DNA from: DATAAM01 sp036260075
Lineage (GTDB): Bacteria; Actinomycetota; Acidimicrobiia; Acidimicrobiales; JAHWLA01
Assembly: GCA_036260075.1 (NCBI GenBank)
Contig: DATAAM010000066.1
Coordinates: forward strand, 1-64,000
Direction: 5' to 3'
Length of the DNA stretch: 64,000 nt
Positions 50,779-59,957 of the stretch are shown here, piece by piece. Positions within the stretch are counted from its first letter, which is position 1. Every line of letters begins with the position of its first letter. The notes beneath the pieces were generated by a model that had not been told where the DNA came from, made no database searches, and was given only the letters and a program-made list of their open reading frames with translations. A program made the position numbers and the translations under genes.

Positions 50779-51821
50779 TGGGCAGGCGCGTCCTCGTCAC
50801 CGGCCTCGGCACGTTCTGGGGCGGGCGCCTGGCCCAGGCGTTGGAGGGCGACCCCAACGTCGAGGTCATCGTCGGCCTCGACCGGTCGGCACCGAAGGTG
50901 CCCTTGGAGCGCACCGAGTTCGTGCGGGCCGACCAGAGCTACTCGATCCTCTCCCGGATCGTGGAGGCAACCCAGGTCGACACCATCCTCCACACCTTCC
51001 TGGTCGTGGACTCCACCCGCATGACGGGGCGCACGCTCCACGAGATCAACGTCATCGGCACCATGAACCTGCTGGCGGCCGCGGGGGCCGCCGACAGCCC
51101 GGTGCGCAAGATCGTGGTGAAGTCGTCGAGCCTCGTGTACGGCAGCTCCCACCAGGACCCGGCCTGGTTCCGGGAGGAGACTCCCCGGTCGCGTTCGCCG
51201 CGCACGCGGGTGGAGCGATCGCTGCTCGAGGTGGAGGACTACCTGCGGAACTTCGCGGAGGACAACCCGCACGTGACCGTCTCGCTGCTGCGCTTCGCCA
51301 ACGTGCTGGGCACCGACATCGTCACGCCGCTCACGCGGGCGCTCGACCTCCCCCTCGTCCCGTCGATCTTCGGGTTCGACCCGCTGGTCCAGTTCGTGGA
51401 GGAGGACGACGTCATCCGCTCCATCGAGTTCGCCATGCGCGAGGAGGTGCCGGGGATCTACAACGTGGCGGGCGACGGACGCCTCCCGTGGAGCGAGGTC
51501 GCCGCCATCTGCAACAAGCGCCTGCTGCCGCTGCCTCCGGTGTTCACGGGCTACGCGGCGGCGCCGTTCGGGCTCCTGCGCATCTGCGACCTGCCGCCCG
51601 AGACGCTCGACCTCCTGCGCTACGGCCGGGGCATCGACAACCGGCGCTTCAAGCAGGCGGGCTTCGAGTACCGCTACACCTCGGCCGGCGCCGTCGAGAG
51701 CTTCGCCCGGGCGCAACGCCTGCGGCGCACCGTCGGCGAGCGGCGACCGGCGTACACCTACGAGCCCGACGTCGAGGCGTTCTTCCGCCACTCCCCCGCC
51801 GTGGTGCGGGCGACCGACTAG
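50778..51821 (+). CDS. NAD-dependent epimerase/dehydratase (extended SDR)
   Basis: A 347-residue extended SDR. The nucleotide site is VLVTGLGTFWGGRLA (a G-x-G-x-x-x-G variant), with IVGLDRS after strand 2 and VKSSSLVYGSS (Ser/Tyr of the active site) in the middle; YNVAGDGRLPWSEV is typical of the later region. Substrate unknown; a nucleotide sugar or lipid-linked product is likely given the acyltransferase neighbour. Its end overlaps the GNAT gene by 4 bp, convergent. Confidence 0.85.
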   Translation: MGRRVLVTGLGTFWGGRLAQALEGDPNVEVIVGLDRSAPKVPLERTEFVRADQSYSILSRIVEATQVDTILHTFLVVDSTRMTGRTLHEINVIGTMNLLAAAGAADSPVRKIVVKSSSLVYGSSHQDPAWFREETPRSRSPRTRVERSLLEVEDYLRNFAEDNPHVTVSLLRFANVLGTDIVTPLTRALDLPLVPSIFGFDPLVQFVEEDDVIRSIEFAMREEVPGIYNVAGDGRLPWSEVAAICNKRLLPLPPVFTGYAAAPFGLLRICDLPPETLDLLRYGRGIDNRRFKQAGFEYRYTSAGAVESFARAQRLRRTVGERRPAYTYEPDVEAFFRHSPAVVRATD

Positions 51822-52423
51822 AGCCACTCCTTCACGAGCGCGTCGCCTCGCTCCTCCCACTCCTCCACGGTGATGCCGTAGCGGATGTGGTCCTCCCACA
51901 CGCCGTTGATCTGGAGGAAGCGCTCGGCCAGGCCCTCGTCGCGGATGCCGAGCTTCTCCACCACCCGACGGCTGGCCTGGTTGCGGGGGATGATGCCGAC
52001 CTCCACCCGGTGCAGGCCGAGGTCCTCGAAGGCGAACCGCAGGGCGGCGACCAGCGCCTCCGGCACATAGCCGCGGCCCGCCAGCTCCTCGTCGATCCAG
52101 TAGCCGACCGTGCAGCTCTGCATGGCGCCGCGTGAGACGTTCGAGAGGTTCATCTCGCCCGCGAAGCGGTCGACCACGAAGATCCCGAACGCGTAGCCGG
52201 TGCCCAGCTGGCGCTCTCGCTCGCGGGCGCCGCAACGGGCGGCGAACGCCTTCGGGTCCTCCACCACGTCGGGGGCACCGGGCGAGGCGATCGGCTCCCA
52301 CTTGGTGAGCCAGTCGCGGTTGCGCCGTCGCACCGCCTGCCACTCCGCGAAGTCGGTCGTGGCCAACGGGCGCAGCAGCACCCGCCGCCCGTGCAGCTCC
52401 AGGGGCAACGCCCGGATCACCAC
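51818..52423 (-). CDS. GNAT N-acetyltransferase, RimJ-like
   Basis: A 201-residue GNAT protein of the RimJ/RimL group: RRVLLRPLATTDFAEWQAVR at the start, GYWIDEELAGRGYVPEAL (acetyl-CoA site) and IPRNQASRRVVEKLGI. It likely acetylates protein N-termini or a small amine. GTG at 52421-52423 (a second GTG follows at once), just after the acyl-CoA synthetase stop. Start choice among the two GTGs is uncertain. Confidence 0.85.
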   Translation of the reverse strand: MVIRALPLELHGRRVLLRPLATTDFAEWQAVRRRNRDWLTKWEPIASPGAPDVVEDPKAFAARCGARERERQLGTGYAFGIFVVDRFAGEMNLSNVSRGAMQSCTVGYWIDEELAGRGYVPEALVAALRFAFEDLGLHRVEVGIIPRNQASRRVVEKLGIRDEGLAERFLQINGVWEDHIRYGITVEEWEERGDALVKEWL

Positions 52424-52430
52424 GCAACTC

Positions 52431-54317
52431 TCATCGGGCTGCCCGCACCGCCTCGATGGTGGCCGGGTCCTCCAACGACGAGAGGTCGCCCGGATCGCGA
52501 CCGGTGGCGACCGCCCGCACGGCGCGGCGCAGCACCTTGGCGTTGCGCGTCTTGGGCAGGGCGTCGGTGAACAGCACGGCCGACGGCCTGAAGGACTTGC
52601 CGAGGGTGTCGGCCACCACGCCCGCCAGCTCCCCCCGCAGCTCGTCGCTCTCCGCCGCCCCCGGGAGCAGCACCACATAGACCCACAGCGACTCGCCCTT
52701 CACCTCGTCGGGGATGCCCACCGCAGCCGCCTCCTGCACCGCCGGGTGGCCGACAAGCACGGACTCCACCTCCGCCGGCCCCAGGCGCTTGCCCGCCACC
52801 TTGATGGTGTCGTCGCTGCGCCCGTGGAGGAACCAGTCGCCGTCGGCGTCGACCGAGGCCCAGTCGCCGTGCACCCACACGTCGGGCCAGCGGCTCCAGT
52901 ACGTCTCGACGAAGCGCTCGGGGTCCCGGTACAGGCCCCGGGTCATGCCCGGCCACGGCTTCGTGCACACGAGCTCGCCGACGGCCTCGCGCAGGGGCTT
53001 GCCGTCGTCGTCGAACACGTCGACGGCCATGCCGAGCGCAGGCCCGCCGAGCGACATCGGCTTCAGCGGCGTCACCGGGTGCGGCGAGAGGAAGCAGGCG
53101 CCCACCTCGGTGCCGCCGGAGAAGTTGACGACAGGGCACCGGCCGCCGCCCACGACGCCGAAGTACCACTCCCACGGCGCCAGGTTCCACGGCTCGCCGG
53201 TGGAGCCGAGGATGCGGAGCGCCGACAGGTCGTGCCTGCGCACGGGCTCGTCGCCGTGCGGCATGAGCCCCCGCACCAGCGTGGGGCTGATGCCGAGGAC
53301 GGTGATGCGGTGGCGGGCCAGGAACGCCCACAGCCGGTCGACCTCGGGCCAGTCGGGGGCGCCTTCGTACAGCGCCAGCGTGGCGCCGTTGGCCAGGGCG
53401 GCCGTGATCTCCCACGGCCCCATGATCCAACCCATGTCGGTGAACCAGAACAGGGTGTCGTCGGCTCGGCAGTCGGTCTGGAAGGCGCCTTCCTCCGCCA
53501 CCTTGGGCAGCCACCCGCCGTGCACGTGCACCGAGCCCTTCGGCCGTCCGGTGGTGCCGGAGGTGTACGCCACGAACAGCATGTGCTCGCTGTCGAACGC
53601 CTCGAAGGGGCGCCGCTCCGACGCCGGCGCGGGCCACGGGACGCCGCCCCCACGGCCGAGTCGCGGCACCACCACCGTCGTCTCCACGGTGGGGCACTGC
53701 GCCACCGCCTCCTCGGCCACGGCCAGCATGTCGACGACCTTGCCGCGGCGATGGGCGCCGTCGGCCGTGATCAGCGCCTTGGCCTCGGCGTCCTGCAACC
53801 GGGTGGCCACCGCGGCGGCGCCGTACCCACTGAACAGCGGCAGGAAGACGGCGCCCAGCTTCGCCACCGCCAGGACCGCCGCCACCGTCTCGGGGATCAT
53901 CGGCATGAAGATGCCGACCCGGTCCCCGACCCCCACGCCTCGGGACGCCAGCAGCGCGCACGCCCCGTCGACCTGGGCGTGCAGCTCGTCGTACGTCCAC
54001 GTGCGCACCTCGCCGTCCTCGCCCTCCCACAGCAGGGCGGTGCGCCCGCCGGGGTGGCGCAGGCAGGCCTCGGCGAAGTTGAGGCGACCGCCTGTGAACC
54101 AGGTGGTCCAGGCGATCCCCTTGCTGTCGTCGAGCACGGTGTCCCACCGGCGGGAGAAGGGGATCCCGAGGAAGTCGACGACCGATCCCCAGAACCATTC
54201 GAGGTCGTGGACAGATCGTTCGACGAGCTCGTCGAAGGATGCGATGCCGTGGGCGGCCATGAAGCGCCCCACGTTCGTGCCCGCCGGATCGGCGGGGTGC
54301 CACACCGGGTCGCTCAC
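52431..54317 (-). CDS. AMP-forming acyl-CoA synthetase, acetyl-CoA synthetase-like
   Basis: A 628-residue ANL-family ligase. The AMP-binding motif is YTSGTTGRPKGSVHVHGG, then STGEPWNL, VNFSGGTEVGACF, the hinge GRSDDTIKVAGKRLGPAEVE and the catalytic Lys in LPKTRNAK. Acetate, propionate or another short acyl group is likely. GTG at 54315-54317 overlaps the aminotransferase stop (GTGA). Confidence 0.9.
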   Translation of the reverse strand: MSDPVWHPADPAGTNVGRFMAAHGIASFDELVERSVHDLEWFWGSVVDFLGIPFSRRWDTVLDDSKGIAWTTWFTGGRLNFAEACLRHPGGRTALLWEGEDGEVRTWTYDELHAQVDGACALLASRGVGVGDRVGIFMPMIPETVAAVLAVAKLGAVFLPLFSGYGAAAVATRLQDAEAKALITADGAHRRGKVVDMLAVAEEAVAQCPTVETTVVVPRLGRGGGVPWPAPASERRPFEAFDSEHMLFVAYTSGTTGRPKGSVHVHGGWLPKVAEEGAFQTDCRADDTLFWFTDMGWIMGPWEITAALANGATLALYEGAPDWPEVDRLWAFLARHRITVLGISPTLVRGLMPHGDEPVRRHDLSALRILGSTGEPWNLAPWEWYFGVVGGGRCPVVNFSGGTEVGACFLSPHPVTPLKPMSLGGPALGMAVDVFDDDGKPLREAVGELVCTKPWPGMTRGLYRDPERFVETYWSRWPDVWVHGDWASVDADGDWFLHGRSDDTIKVAGKRLGPAEVESVLVGHPAVQEAAAVGIPDEVKGESLWVYVVLLPGAAESDELRGELAGVVADTLGKSFRPSAVLFTDALPKTRNAKVLRRAVRAVATGRDPGDLSSLEDPATIEAVRAAR

Positions 54318-55396
54318 GACTGCAACACCTCTTCGACGGCCGCCAACAACAACGTGACGTTCCTCGCCCGGGCCGTGTGGCCCATGCACCCGATGCGCCA
54401 CACCTTTCCCGCCACCGGCCCCAACCCGCCGCCCACCTCGATGCCGTGGCGCTCGAGCAGTGCCCGCCGCACCGCCGCCTCGTCCACCCCTTCCGGCACC
54501 CGCACCGACGTCAGCTGCGGCAGTCGAGAGCCCTCGCGGGCGAACAGCCCGAAGCCCAGCTTCTCCATGCCCGCCTGGAGCCGCTCGCCGCACTCGGCAT
54601 GCCGGGCCCACCCCGCCTCCAAGCCCTCGTCGAGCACCACCCCCAACCCCGCGTGCAGCGCGTACACCATGGAGATCGGAGCGGTGTGGTGGTACGTGCG
54701 GGCCTGGCCCGCGGTGGTGTACTGCCCGATCAGGCCCACGTCGAGGTACCACGACTGCGGGCGTTCGACCCGCCGTTGGCGCGCCCGGTCGCTCATCGTG
54801 AACGGCGCCAGGCCCGGGGGCACGCCGAGGCACTTCTGGGTGCCCGCGTAGGCCACGTCGATCCCCCAGCCGTCGACGTCCACCTCGATGCCGCCCAGCG
54901 ACGTGACGCAGTCGACCAACAGCAGGGCGTCGCCCTTGCCGGCGCCGAGCGGCGCCACGTCGTTGCGCACTCCGGTGGACGTCTCCGCGTGCACCACCGC
55001 GATCACCTTCGGGGACGGGTGCGCGTCGAGCAGGCGGTCGGGCTCGACGGGCTCGCCCCACGGCGCCTCCACCCGCACGACCTGCCCGCCGCAGCGTGCG
55101 GCCACCTCGCACATGCGCTCGCCGAACACGCCGTTGACGCCCACGACCACCACGTCGCCGGGCGACACCGTGTTGACGAACGCCGCCTCCATGCCCGCCG
55201 ACCCCGTGCCGCTGACGGGGAACGTGAGCGCGTTGCGCGTGCGGAACACGGCCCGGAGCCGGTCGCACGTCTCGTCGAGGAGGCGCAGGAACTCCGGGTC
55301 GAGGTGCCCGAGCACGGGCCGCGCCATGGCGGCCGTCACCTCGGGGTACGGGTTGCCGGGGCCCGGGCCCATGAGGATGCGATCGGCGAACGCCAC
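54314..55396 (-). CDS. Class V aminotransferase, alanine/serine-glyoxylate type
   Basis: A 360-residue PLP enzyme. The N-terminus RILMGPGPGNPYPEV and the PLP Lys in YAGTQKCLGVPPGLAP are typical of alanine-glyoxylate/serine-glyoxylate aminotransferases; VVHAETSTGVRND carries the Glu/Thr contacts and LLVDCVTSLGG the PLP Asp. GTG at 55394-55396 is chosen because TAGAGT ends exactly 7 nt before it; an in-frame GTG three codons earlier overlaps that hexamer. Confidence 0.88.
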   Translation of the reverse strand: MAFADRILMGPGPGNPYPEVTAAMARPVLGHLDPEFLRLLDETCDRLRAVFRTRNALTFPVSGTGSAGMEAAFVNTVSPGDVVVVGVNGVFGERMCEVAARCGGQVVRVEAPWGEPVEPDRLLDAHPSPKVIAVVHAETSTGVRNDVAPLGAGKGDALLLVDCVTSLGGIEVDVDGWGIDVAYAGTQKCLGVPPGLAPFTMSDRARQRRVERPQSWYLDVGLIGQYTTAGQARTYHHTAPISMVYALHAGLGVVLDEGLEAGWARHAECGERLQAGMEKLGFGLFAREGSRLPQLTSVRVPEGVDEAAVRRALLERHGIEVGGGLGPVAGKVWRIGCMGHTARARNVTLLLAAVEEVLQS

Positions 55397-55441
55397 GGGG
55401 TGCACTCTACGGCGCGGAGGAAGCCCGCTACCGTCCACTGG

Positions 55442-57313
55442 ATGCGATGCGTGCGGCCGTTCCTGCTCGCCTCGGCCGTCGCCTTGGTCGCCGCGACTGC
55501 GCCGCCCACGCCGCCGGGCCACGCCGACACCGGCGGCGCCCGGTTCTTCGGCTCGACCGGTGGCATCCGGCTGAACTCGCCGGTCATCGGGATGGCCCGC
55601 ACGCCCACCGGCGACGGCTACTGGCTCACGGCCGCCGACGGCGGGGTGTTCGCCTTCGGCAACGCCAGGTTCCACGGCTCCATGGGCGGGACGCGGCTGA
55701 ACGCGCCGATCGTCGGCACGGCCGCCCACCCCAGCGGCGCCGGTTACTGGCTGGTCGCGTCAGACGGTGGCGTCTTCGCCTTCGGCAACGCGAGGTTCCA
55801 CGGCTCCATGGGTGGGACACGGCTCAACGCGCCGATCGTCGGCATGGCCGCCCACCCCGGCGGCGCGGGCTACTGGCTGGTCGCCTCCGACGGTGGCGTC
55901 TTCGCCTTCGGCAACGCCAGGTTCCACGGCTCCGTGGGCGGGACGCGGCTCAACGCGCCGATCGTCGGCATGGCCGCCCACCCCAGCGGCGCGGGCTACT
56001 GGCTGGCGGCCTCGGACGGCGGCGCCTTCTCCTTCGGCGCCTCGCGCTTCCACGGCTCCATGGGCGGCACCAGCCTCAACCGGCCCGTGGTCGGCACGGC
56101 GGGCACGCCCACGGGCAGCGGGTACTGGCTGGTGGCCTCCGACGGCGGCATCTTCTCGTTCGGCGACGCCGTGTTCCACGGGAGCACCGGCGGGACGCCC
56201 CTCAACCGGCCGGTGGTCGGCATGGCGGCCACGCCCACCGGCGGCGGGTACTGGCTGGTGGCCTCCGACGGCGGGGTGTTCGCCTTCCCGTCCTCGGCCC
56301 CCACGCTGTCGGTGTCGGTGGTGGCGTCGGGGCTCGTCATCCCGTGGGACGTGGCGTTCACGCCCGACGGCGTGCTGCTGTTCACCGAACGGCCGGGGCG
56401 CATCGGCGCGATCGTCGGCGGCAACCGCCGCCTTCTCGCCCAGCCGGGCGACGTGTACGTCAACAGCGAAGGCGGCCTGCTGGGGATGGCGGTCGACCCC
56501 GAGTTCGCCTCCAACCGGCGCATCTACGTGTGCCAGAGCTGGACCGACGGCACCAACCGCGACGTGCGGCTGTACGCGTACACGGTCGACACCGGCTACA
56601 CCGCCGCCATCCGCGCGGGCGGGCCGCTGTTCAGCGGGGCGCCCGCGGGAAGCGGCAGGCACAACGGGTGCCGGCCCCGCTTCGGCCCCGACGGCCGGCT
56701 GTGGGTCGGCACCGGCGACGCCGCCGTCGGCACCGTGCCGCAGGACCTCGGCTCGCTGGGCGGAAAGGTCCTCCGCATCGACAAGCACACGGGAGCGAGG
56801 GTGCCCGGCAACATCGGCGGCTCCCGAATCCACACGTACGGTCACCGCAACGTGCAGGGCATCGCCGTGCGGCCGGGGAGCGACCAGGTGTACGCAGTGG
56901 AGCACGGGCCGGTGGGCGACGACGAGATCACCCTCCTGCGGGCGGGCGGCAACAGCGGCTGGCACCCGGTGCCCGGCTACAACGAGACCGTCCCGATGAC
57001 CGACACGGCTCGGTTCCCCGATGCCATGCGCCCGTCGTGGAGCTCGGGCGACGAGCGGCTGGCGCCGTCGGGCGCCGCCTTCGTGACCGGCTCGAACTGG
57101 AGGTCGTGGAGCGGCGCGCTGGCTGTGGCCCTCCTGCGCGGCCAGCAGCTGCGCATGCTGTTCCTCGACGCCGAAGGCGGCCTGCTCGGCCAAGAGGTCG
57201 TGCACCGCGGCACCGACCGGCTGCGGACGGCCGTGCTCGGCCCCGACGGCAGCCTCTACGTCACCACGTCGAACGGCTCGAACGACCGCATCCTGCGCTT
57301 CACGCCGAGCTGA
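55442..57313 (+). CDS. Secreted GYWLV-repeat propeller fused to PQQ-type sugar dehydrogenase domain
   Basis: A 623-residue exported protein. A signal peptide (~1-29) is followed by six 42-residue repeats (~35-285), whose units 2-4 are nearly identical at the DNA level (period 126 bp). Then a glucose/sorbosone dehydrogenase-like beta-propeller begins (~290-623): VIPWDVAFTPDGVLLFTERPGRI, GGLLGMAVDPEF, GRHNGCRPRFGPDGRLWVGTGDA, HTYGHRNVQGIAV and EHGPVGDDE. These PQQ-dependent enzymes oxidise aldose sugars outside the cell. Leaderless ATG, 7 nt after TACCGT. Convergent with ppx, 14-bp overlap. Confidence 0.88.
   Translation: MRCVRPFLLASAVALVAATAPPTPPGHADTGGARFFGSTGGIRLNSPVIGMARTPTGDGYWLTAADGGVFAFGNARFHGSMGGTRLNAPIVGTAAHPSGAGYWLVASDGGVFAFGNARFHGSMGGTRLNAPIVGMAAHPGGAGYWLVASDGGVFAFGNARFHGSVGGTRLNAPIVGMAAHPSGAGYWLAASDGGAFSFGASRFHGSMGGTSLNRPVVGTAGTPTGSGYWLVASDGGIFSFGDAVFHGSTGGTPLNRPVVGMAATPTGGGYWLVASDGGVFAFPSSAPTLSVSVVASGLVIPWDVAFTPDGVLLFTERPGRIGAIVGGNRRLLAQPGDVYVNSEGGLLGMAVDPEFASNRRIYVCQSWTDGTNRDVRLYAYTVDTGYTAAIRAGGPLFSGAPAGSGRHNGCRPRFGPDGRLWVGTGDAAVGTVPQDLGSLGGKVLRIDKHTGARVPGNIGGSRIHTYGHRNVQGIAVRPGSDQVYAVEHGPVGDDEITLLRAGGNSGWHPVPGYNETVPMTDTARFPDAMRPSWSSGDERLAPSGAAFVTGSNWRSWSGALAVALLRGQQLRMLFLDAEGGLLGQEVVHRGTDRLRTAVLGPDGSLYVTTSNGSNDRILRFTPS
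55560..56313 (+). repeat. Tandem 126-bp coding repeats, six units
   Basis: Units encode STGG/SMGG..LNAPIVG..GYWLVASDGGVFAFG-type blades. Units 2-4 (about 55680-56060) differ by only a few bases, showing recent expansion or gene conversion. Confidence 0.85.
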
Positions 57314-58211
57314 GCATCGACATCACGAGGCCGTCGAGGATGTCGGACTCCGACACCAGGCACTCGTCGAAGTCGAAGTGGCGCATCACGCTGACCAACA
57401 CCACGGCGCCGCCCACGATCACCTCGGCCCGGCCCGGCTCGAGGCCCGGGTTGTGGCGACGATCCTCCAGGGCTTCGGTGGCAAGCGTGCGGAACACGTC
57501 CTCGGCGGCAGCGCGGGTCAGGACGAAGTGGTGGATGCGGTCGCGGTCGTACGCCGGCAACCCGATCTCGACAGCCGCCATCGTCGACACCGTCCCCGCC
57601 AGCCCCACCAGCCGTCGCGCCTGCTTGACGGCGGGGATCTCGCGGGCCACGTCCTCCAAGTGGTCGCGCACCACGGAGACGGCCTGCGACAGCTCCTCGG
57701 GGGCAGGTGGATCGTGATGCAGGAACTTCTCCGTGACGCGCACGCACCCGACGTCGACGGACACCACGCCCTCCGGCTCGGTGGCCCCGACCACGAACTC
57801 GCTCGACCCGCCGCCGATGTCGACCACGAGGAACGGGCCGTCGGCGGGGTCGAGCTCGGCGGTGGCGCCGAGGAACGACAGGCGGCCTTCCTCGGCACCG
57901 GGGAGCAGCTCGGGACGGACGCCGACGACGGCTTCGGCGACGTCGAAGAGCTCGTCGCGGTTCTCGGCATCGCGCGCCGCCGAGGTGGCGGTGATGCGCA
58001 CCTGCTCGACCCCGAACCGGTCCATCACGGCGCGGTACTCGCGGAGCACGGCGGCGGTGCGCTCGACGGCGTCGGGAGCAAGGCGCCCGGTGGCATCGAC
58101 CCCTTGCCCGAGCCGCGTGATCCGCATGAGCCGTTCGAGCGTGCGGGTGCCGTCCTCGCTCACCAGCAGCCGGGTGGAGTTCGTCCCGCAGTCGACGGCG
58201 GCGACGATCAC
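57300..58211 (-). CDS. ppx: Exopolyphosphatase / GppA phosphatase family
   Basis: A 303-residue Ppx/GppA protein with the actin-like ATPase fold: AAVDCGTNSTRLLV at the start, TATSAARDAENRDELF and VVDIGGGSSEFVVG. It would hydrolyse polyphosphate or pppGpp. It matches the ~300-aa actinobacterial Ppx. GTG at 58209-58211 overlaps the DUF501 stop (GTGA). Here DUF501-ppx sits at the end of a cox-type operon rather than in the usual eno-ftsB context. Confidence 0.9.
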   Translation of the reverse strand: MIVAAVDCGTNSTRLLVSEDGTRTLERLMRITRLGQGVDATGRLAPDAVERTAAVLREYRAVMDRFGVEQVRITATSAARDAENRDELFDVAEAVVGVRPELLPGAEEGRLSFLGATAELDPADGPFLVVDIGGGSSEFVVGATEPEGVVSVDVGCVRVTEKFLHHDPPAPEELSQAVSVVRDHLEDVAREIPAVKQARRLVGLAGTVSTMAAVEIGLPAYDRDRIHHFVLTRAAAEDVFRTLATEALEDRRHNPGLEPGRAEVIVGGAVVLVSVMRHFDFDECLVSESDILDGLVMSMLSSA

Positions 58212-58639
58212 AGGTGCTCCGCCACCCATCGGCCGACGGGGTCGTCGCCCCCGGCCAGGTACCAGGCGTAGTGGGCGTGCAGGCACTTCACGCCCTGGCG
58301 GGTGCCGCCCACGCCGCCCGTCGGCCGCGGCCCTCGGTGGTCCGGCGGGAGCAGCCCGTCGCGCTCGGCTGCGTAGCGGGCGTGCGCGGCCGCCAGCTCG
58401 TCGGGGTCGACGGCAGCCTCGGCCGCCTTCACCCCACCCGCCGCCTCCAAGCGGCTCACGGCCTCGCGCTCCTCCTCGCCCACGAGCCAGTACAGCGTGG
58501 GCATGGGCGTGGCGTCGGCCAGCAGCGGGCGGTTGCGGATCACCACCGGGTCGCCCGCCTCGTTGCGCACCACCACCTCGTAGCCGCCCCTCGGCTCGCG
58601 GCCGAGGAGCGTGACGACGCGGACGTGCTCGTCGCTCAT
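58208..58639 (-). CDS. DUF501 protein
   Basis: A 143-residue DUF501 protein. Family signatures include VTLLGREPRGGYEVVVRNEAG, PTLYWLVG and the C-terminal GVKCLHAHYAWYLAGGDDPVG with a conserved Cys-x-His pair. Function unknown; usually encoded next to ppx, as here. ATG overlaps the coxG-like stop (ATGA). Confidence 0.88.
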   Translation of the reverse strand: MSDEHVRVVTLLGREPRGGYEVVVRNEAGDPVVIRNRPLLADATPMPTLYWLVGEEEREAVSRLEAAGGVKAAEAAVDPDELAAAHARYAAERDGLLPPDHRGPRPTGGVGGTRQGVKCLHAHYAWYLAGGDDPVGRWVAEHL

Positions 58640-59430
58640 CCCCGACGAGAGCGACGGCGCCGCACGAACACCCACAGCAGGAACAGGACGGCGCCCACTG
58701 CCGGGCCGACCCGCTTGGCCACCGAGCCGCCCGCGGTGCCGATCAGGTCGACCGGCTGCGCCGGCACAGGCTCGATGCGACGGACCGACGGCGGCGCGGG
58801 CTCGTCGGTGCCCGGGCCCGGTCCACCGGGCTTCGGCTCGGACGCCTCGCTCGAGGAGCCCGCCGGCTCGGAAAGCGGTGCCGACCCGTCTCCGTTGCCC
58901 GACGGCGCCACCTCCTCGGCGGCGACGGCAGGCGCAGCGGGCGCCCACGCGGGCTCCTCCGTGGCGGCCTCCTTCGTCCCCTCGGCACCGCGCAGCACGT
59001 CGGCCTCGAGCCGCTCCACGAACTGGCCGAGCAGCTTGGCACTCACGTCGGCGAGCACCCCTCGGCCGAACTGCGCCACCTTCCCGGTGACCGCGAGGTC
59101 GGTCACGACCTCGACCCGGGTGCCGTCGCCGTCGGGCTGGAGGGTGGCCGTGATGGTGGCGTTGGCGTTGCCCTGGCCCCGCGTGTCGCGGCCCTCGGCG
59201 CGCAGCACAGCGCGCCGGCCGGTGTCGTCGCGCTCCACGAAGGTGGCGCTGCCCTTGTACTGCGCGGTGATCGGCCCCACCTTCACCTTCACGACGCCGC
59301 GGTACTCGTCGCCTTCCACCTCGTGCAGCTCGGCCCCGGGCATGCACGGTGCGATCCGCTCCACGTCGGTCAGCACGGCCCACGCCCGTTCCACCGGCAC
59401 GCTCACGCGGAACTCGTTGGTCAGCTCCAT
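58636..59430 (-). CDS. coxG: CoxG-like SRPBCC protein with C-terminal membrane anchor
   Basis: A 264-residue protein. Residues ~1-150 are an SRPBCC/CoxG domain (VPVERAWAVLTDVERIAPCMPGAEL, VKVKVGPITAQYKGSA); then an Ala/Pro/Glu-rich linker (~155-235) and a single membrane helix (VGPAVGAVLFLLWVFV) with a basic tail. In Oligotropha CoxG helps place CO dehydrogenase at the membrane, which fits this anchor. It overlaps mocA by 10 nt. Confidence 0.85.
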   Translation of the reverse strand: MELTNEFRVSVPVERAWAVLTDVERIAPCMPGAELHEVEGDEYRGVVKVKVGPITAQYKGSATFVERDDTGRRAVLRAEGRDTRGQGNANATITATLQPDGDGTRVEVVTDLAVTGKVAQFGRGVLADVSAKLLGQFVERLEADVLRGAEGTKEAATEEPAWAPAAPAVAAEEVAPSGNGDGSAPLSEPAGSSSEASEPKPGGPGPGTDEPAPPSVRRIEPVPAQPVDLIGTAGGSVAKRVGPAVGAVLFLLWVFVRRRRSRRG

Positions 59431-59957
59431 GCCTGCAGGTCCTCCACGGTGTCGACGTCCGCCGGCTCGCCCTCGCACGCTACTTCCACCACGAGGTCGG
59501 GCCGCTCTCGCATCACCACCCGCGCCCCCTCGTCGCCCGTGGTCGGCAACAGCGGCCACACCTCACGGGAGAGGCGCACGGGGTTGCGCCGCCTGCCGCC
59601 GTAGGTGGCCACGGCGATCGGTGCGCCCTCGGCCGACGCCACCGCCTGCCAGGCGGACGGGGGGACCAGCGGCTGGTCGGCCAGGCCGACCACCACGGCG
59701 TCGTGGCCGCCGGCCTCGGCGGCGGCCAAGCCGACCTGGAGCGACGTGGCCATGCCCTCGCGCCAGCGTTCGTTGTGCACGGCTCCGTCGAGGGGCACGG
59801 CGCCGCTCACGACGATCACGTCGAGCCCAGCCTCCCGAGCGGCGTCGACAGCCCAGCGCCACAGCGGCTTGCCGCGGAACGACGTGAGCAGCTTGTGCTC
59901 CTCGCCACCGAACCGGGAGCCGCCGCCCGCCGCCAGCACCACGGCGGCCGCGCTCAA
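59421..59957 (-). CDS. MocA-like molybdenum cofactor nucleotidyltransferase
   Basis: A 178-residue NTP transferase of the MobA/MocA type: VLAAGGGSRFGGEEHKLL holds the nucleotide site (G-G-G-S-R-F-G, Lys), VVGLADQPLVPP the metal Asp, and RRNPVRLSREVWPLL the cofactor side. It probably makes molybdopterin cytosine dinucleotide for a CO-dehydrogenase-type enzyme. The TTG start overlaps the cyclase stop (TTGA at 59954-59957). Confidence 0.82.
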   Translation of the reverse strand: MSAAAVVLAAGGGSRFGGEEHKLLTSFRGKPLWRWAVDAAREAGLDVIVVSGAVPLDGAVHNERWREGMATSLQVGLAAAEAGGHDAVVVGLADQPLVPPSAWQAVASAEGAPIAVATYGGRRRNPVRLSREVWPLLPTTGDEGARVVMRERPDLVVEVACEGEPADVDTVEDLQAWS

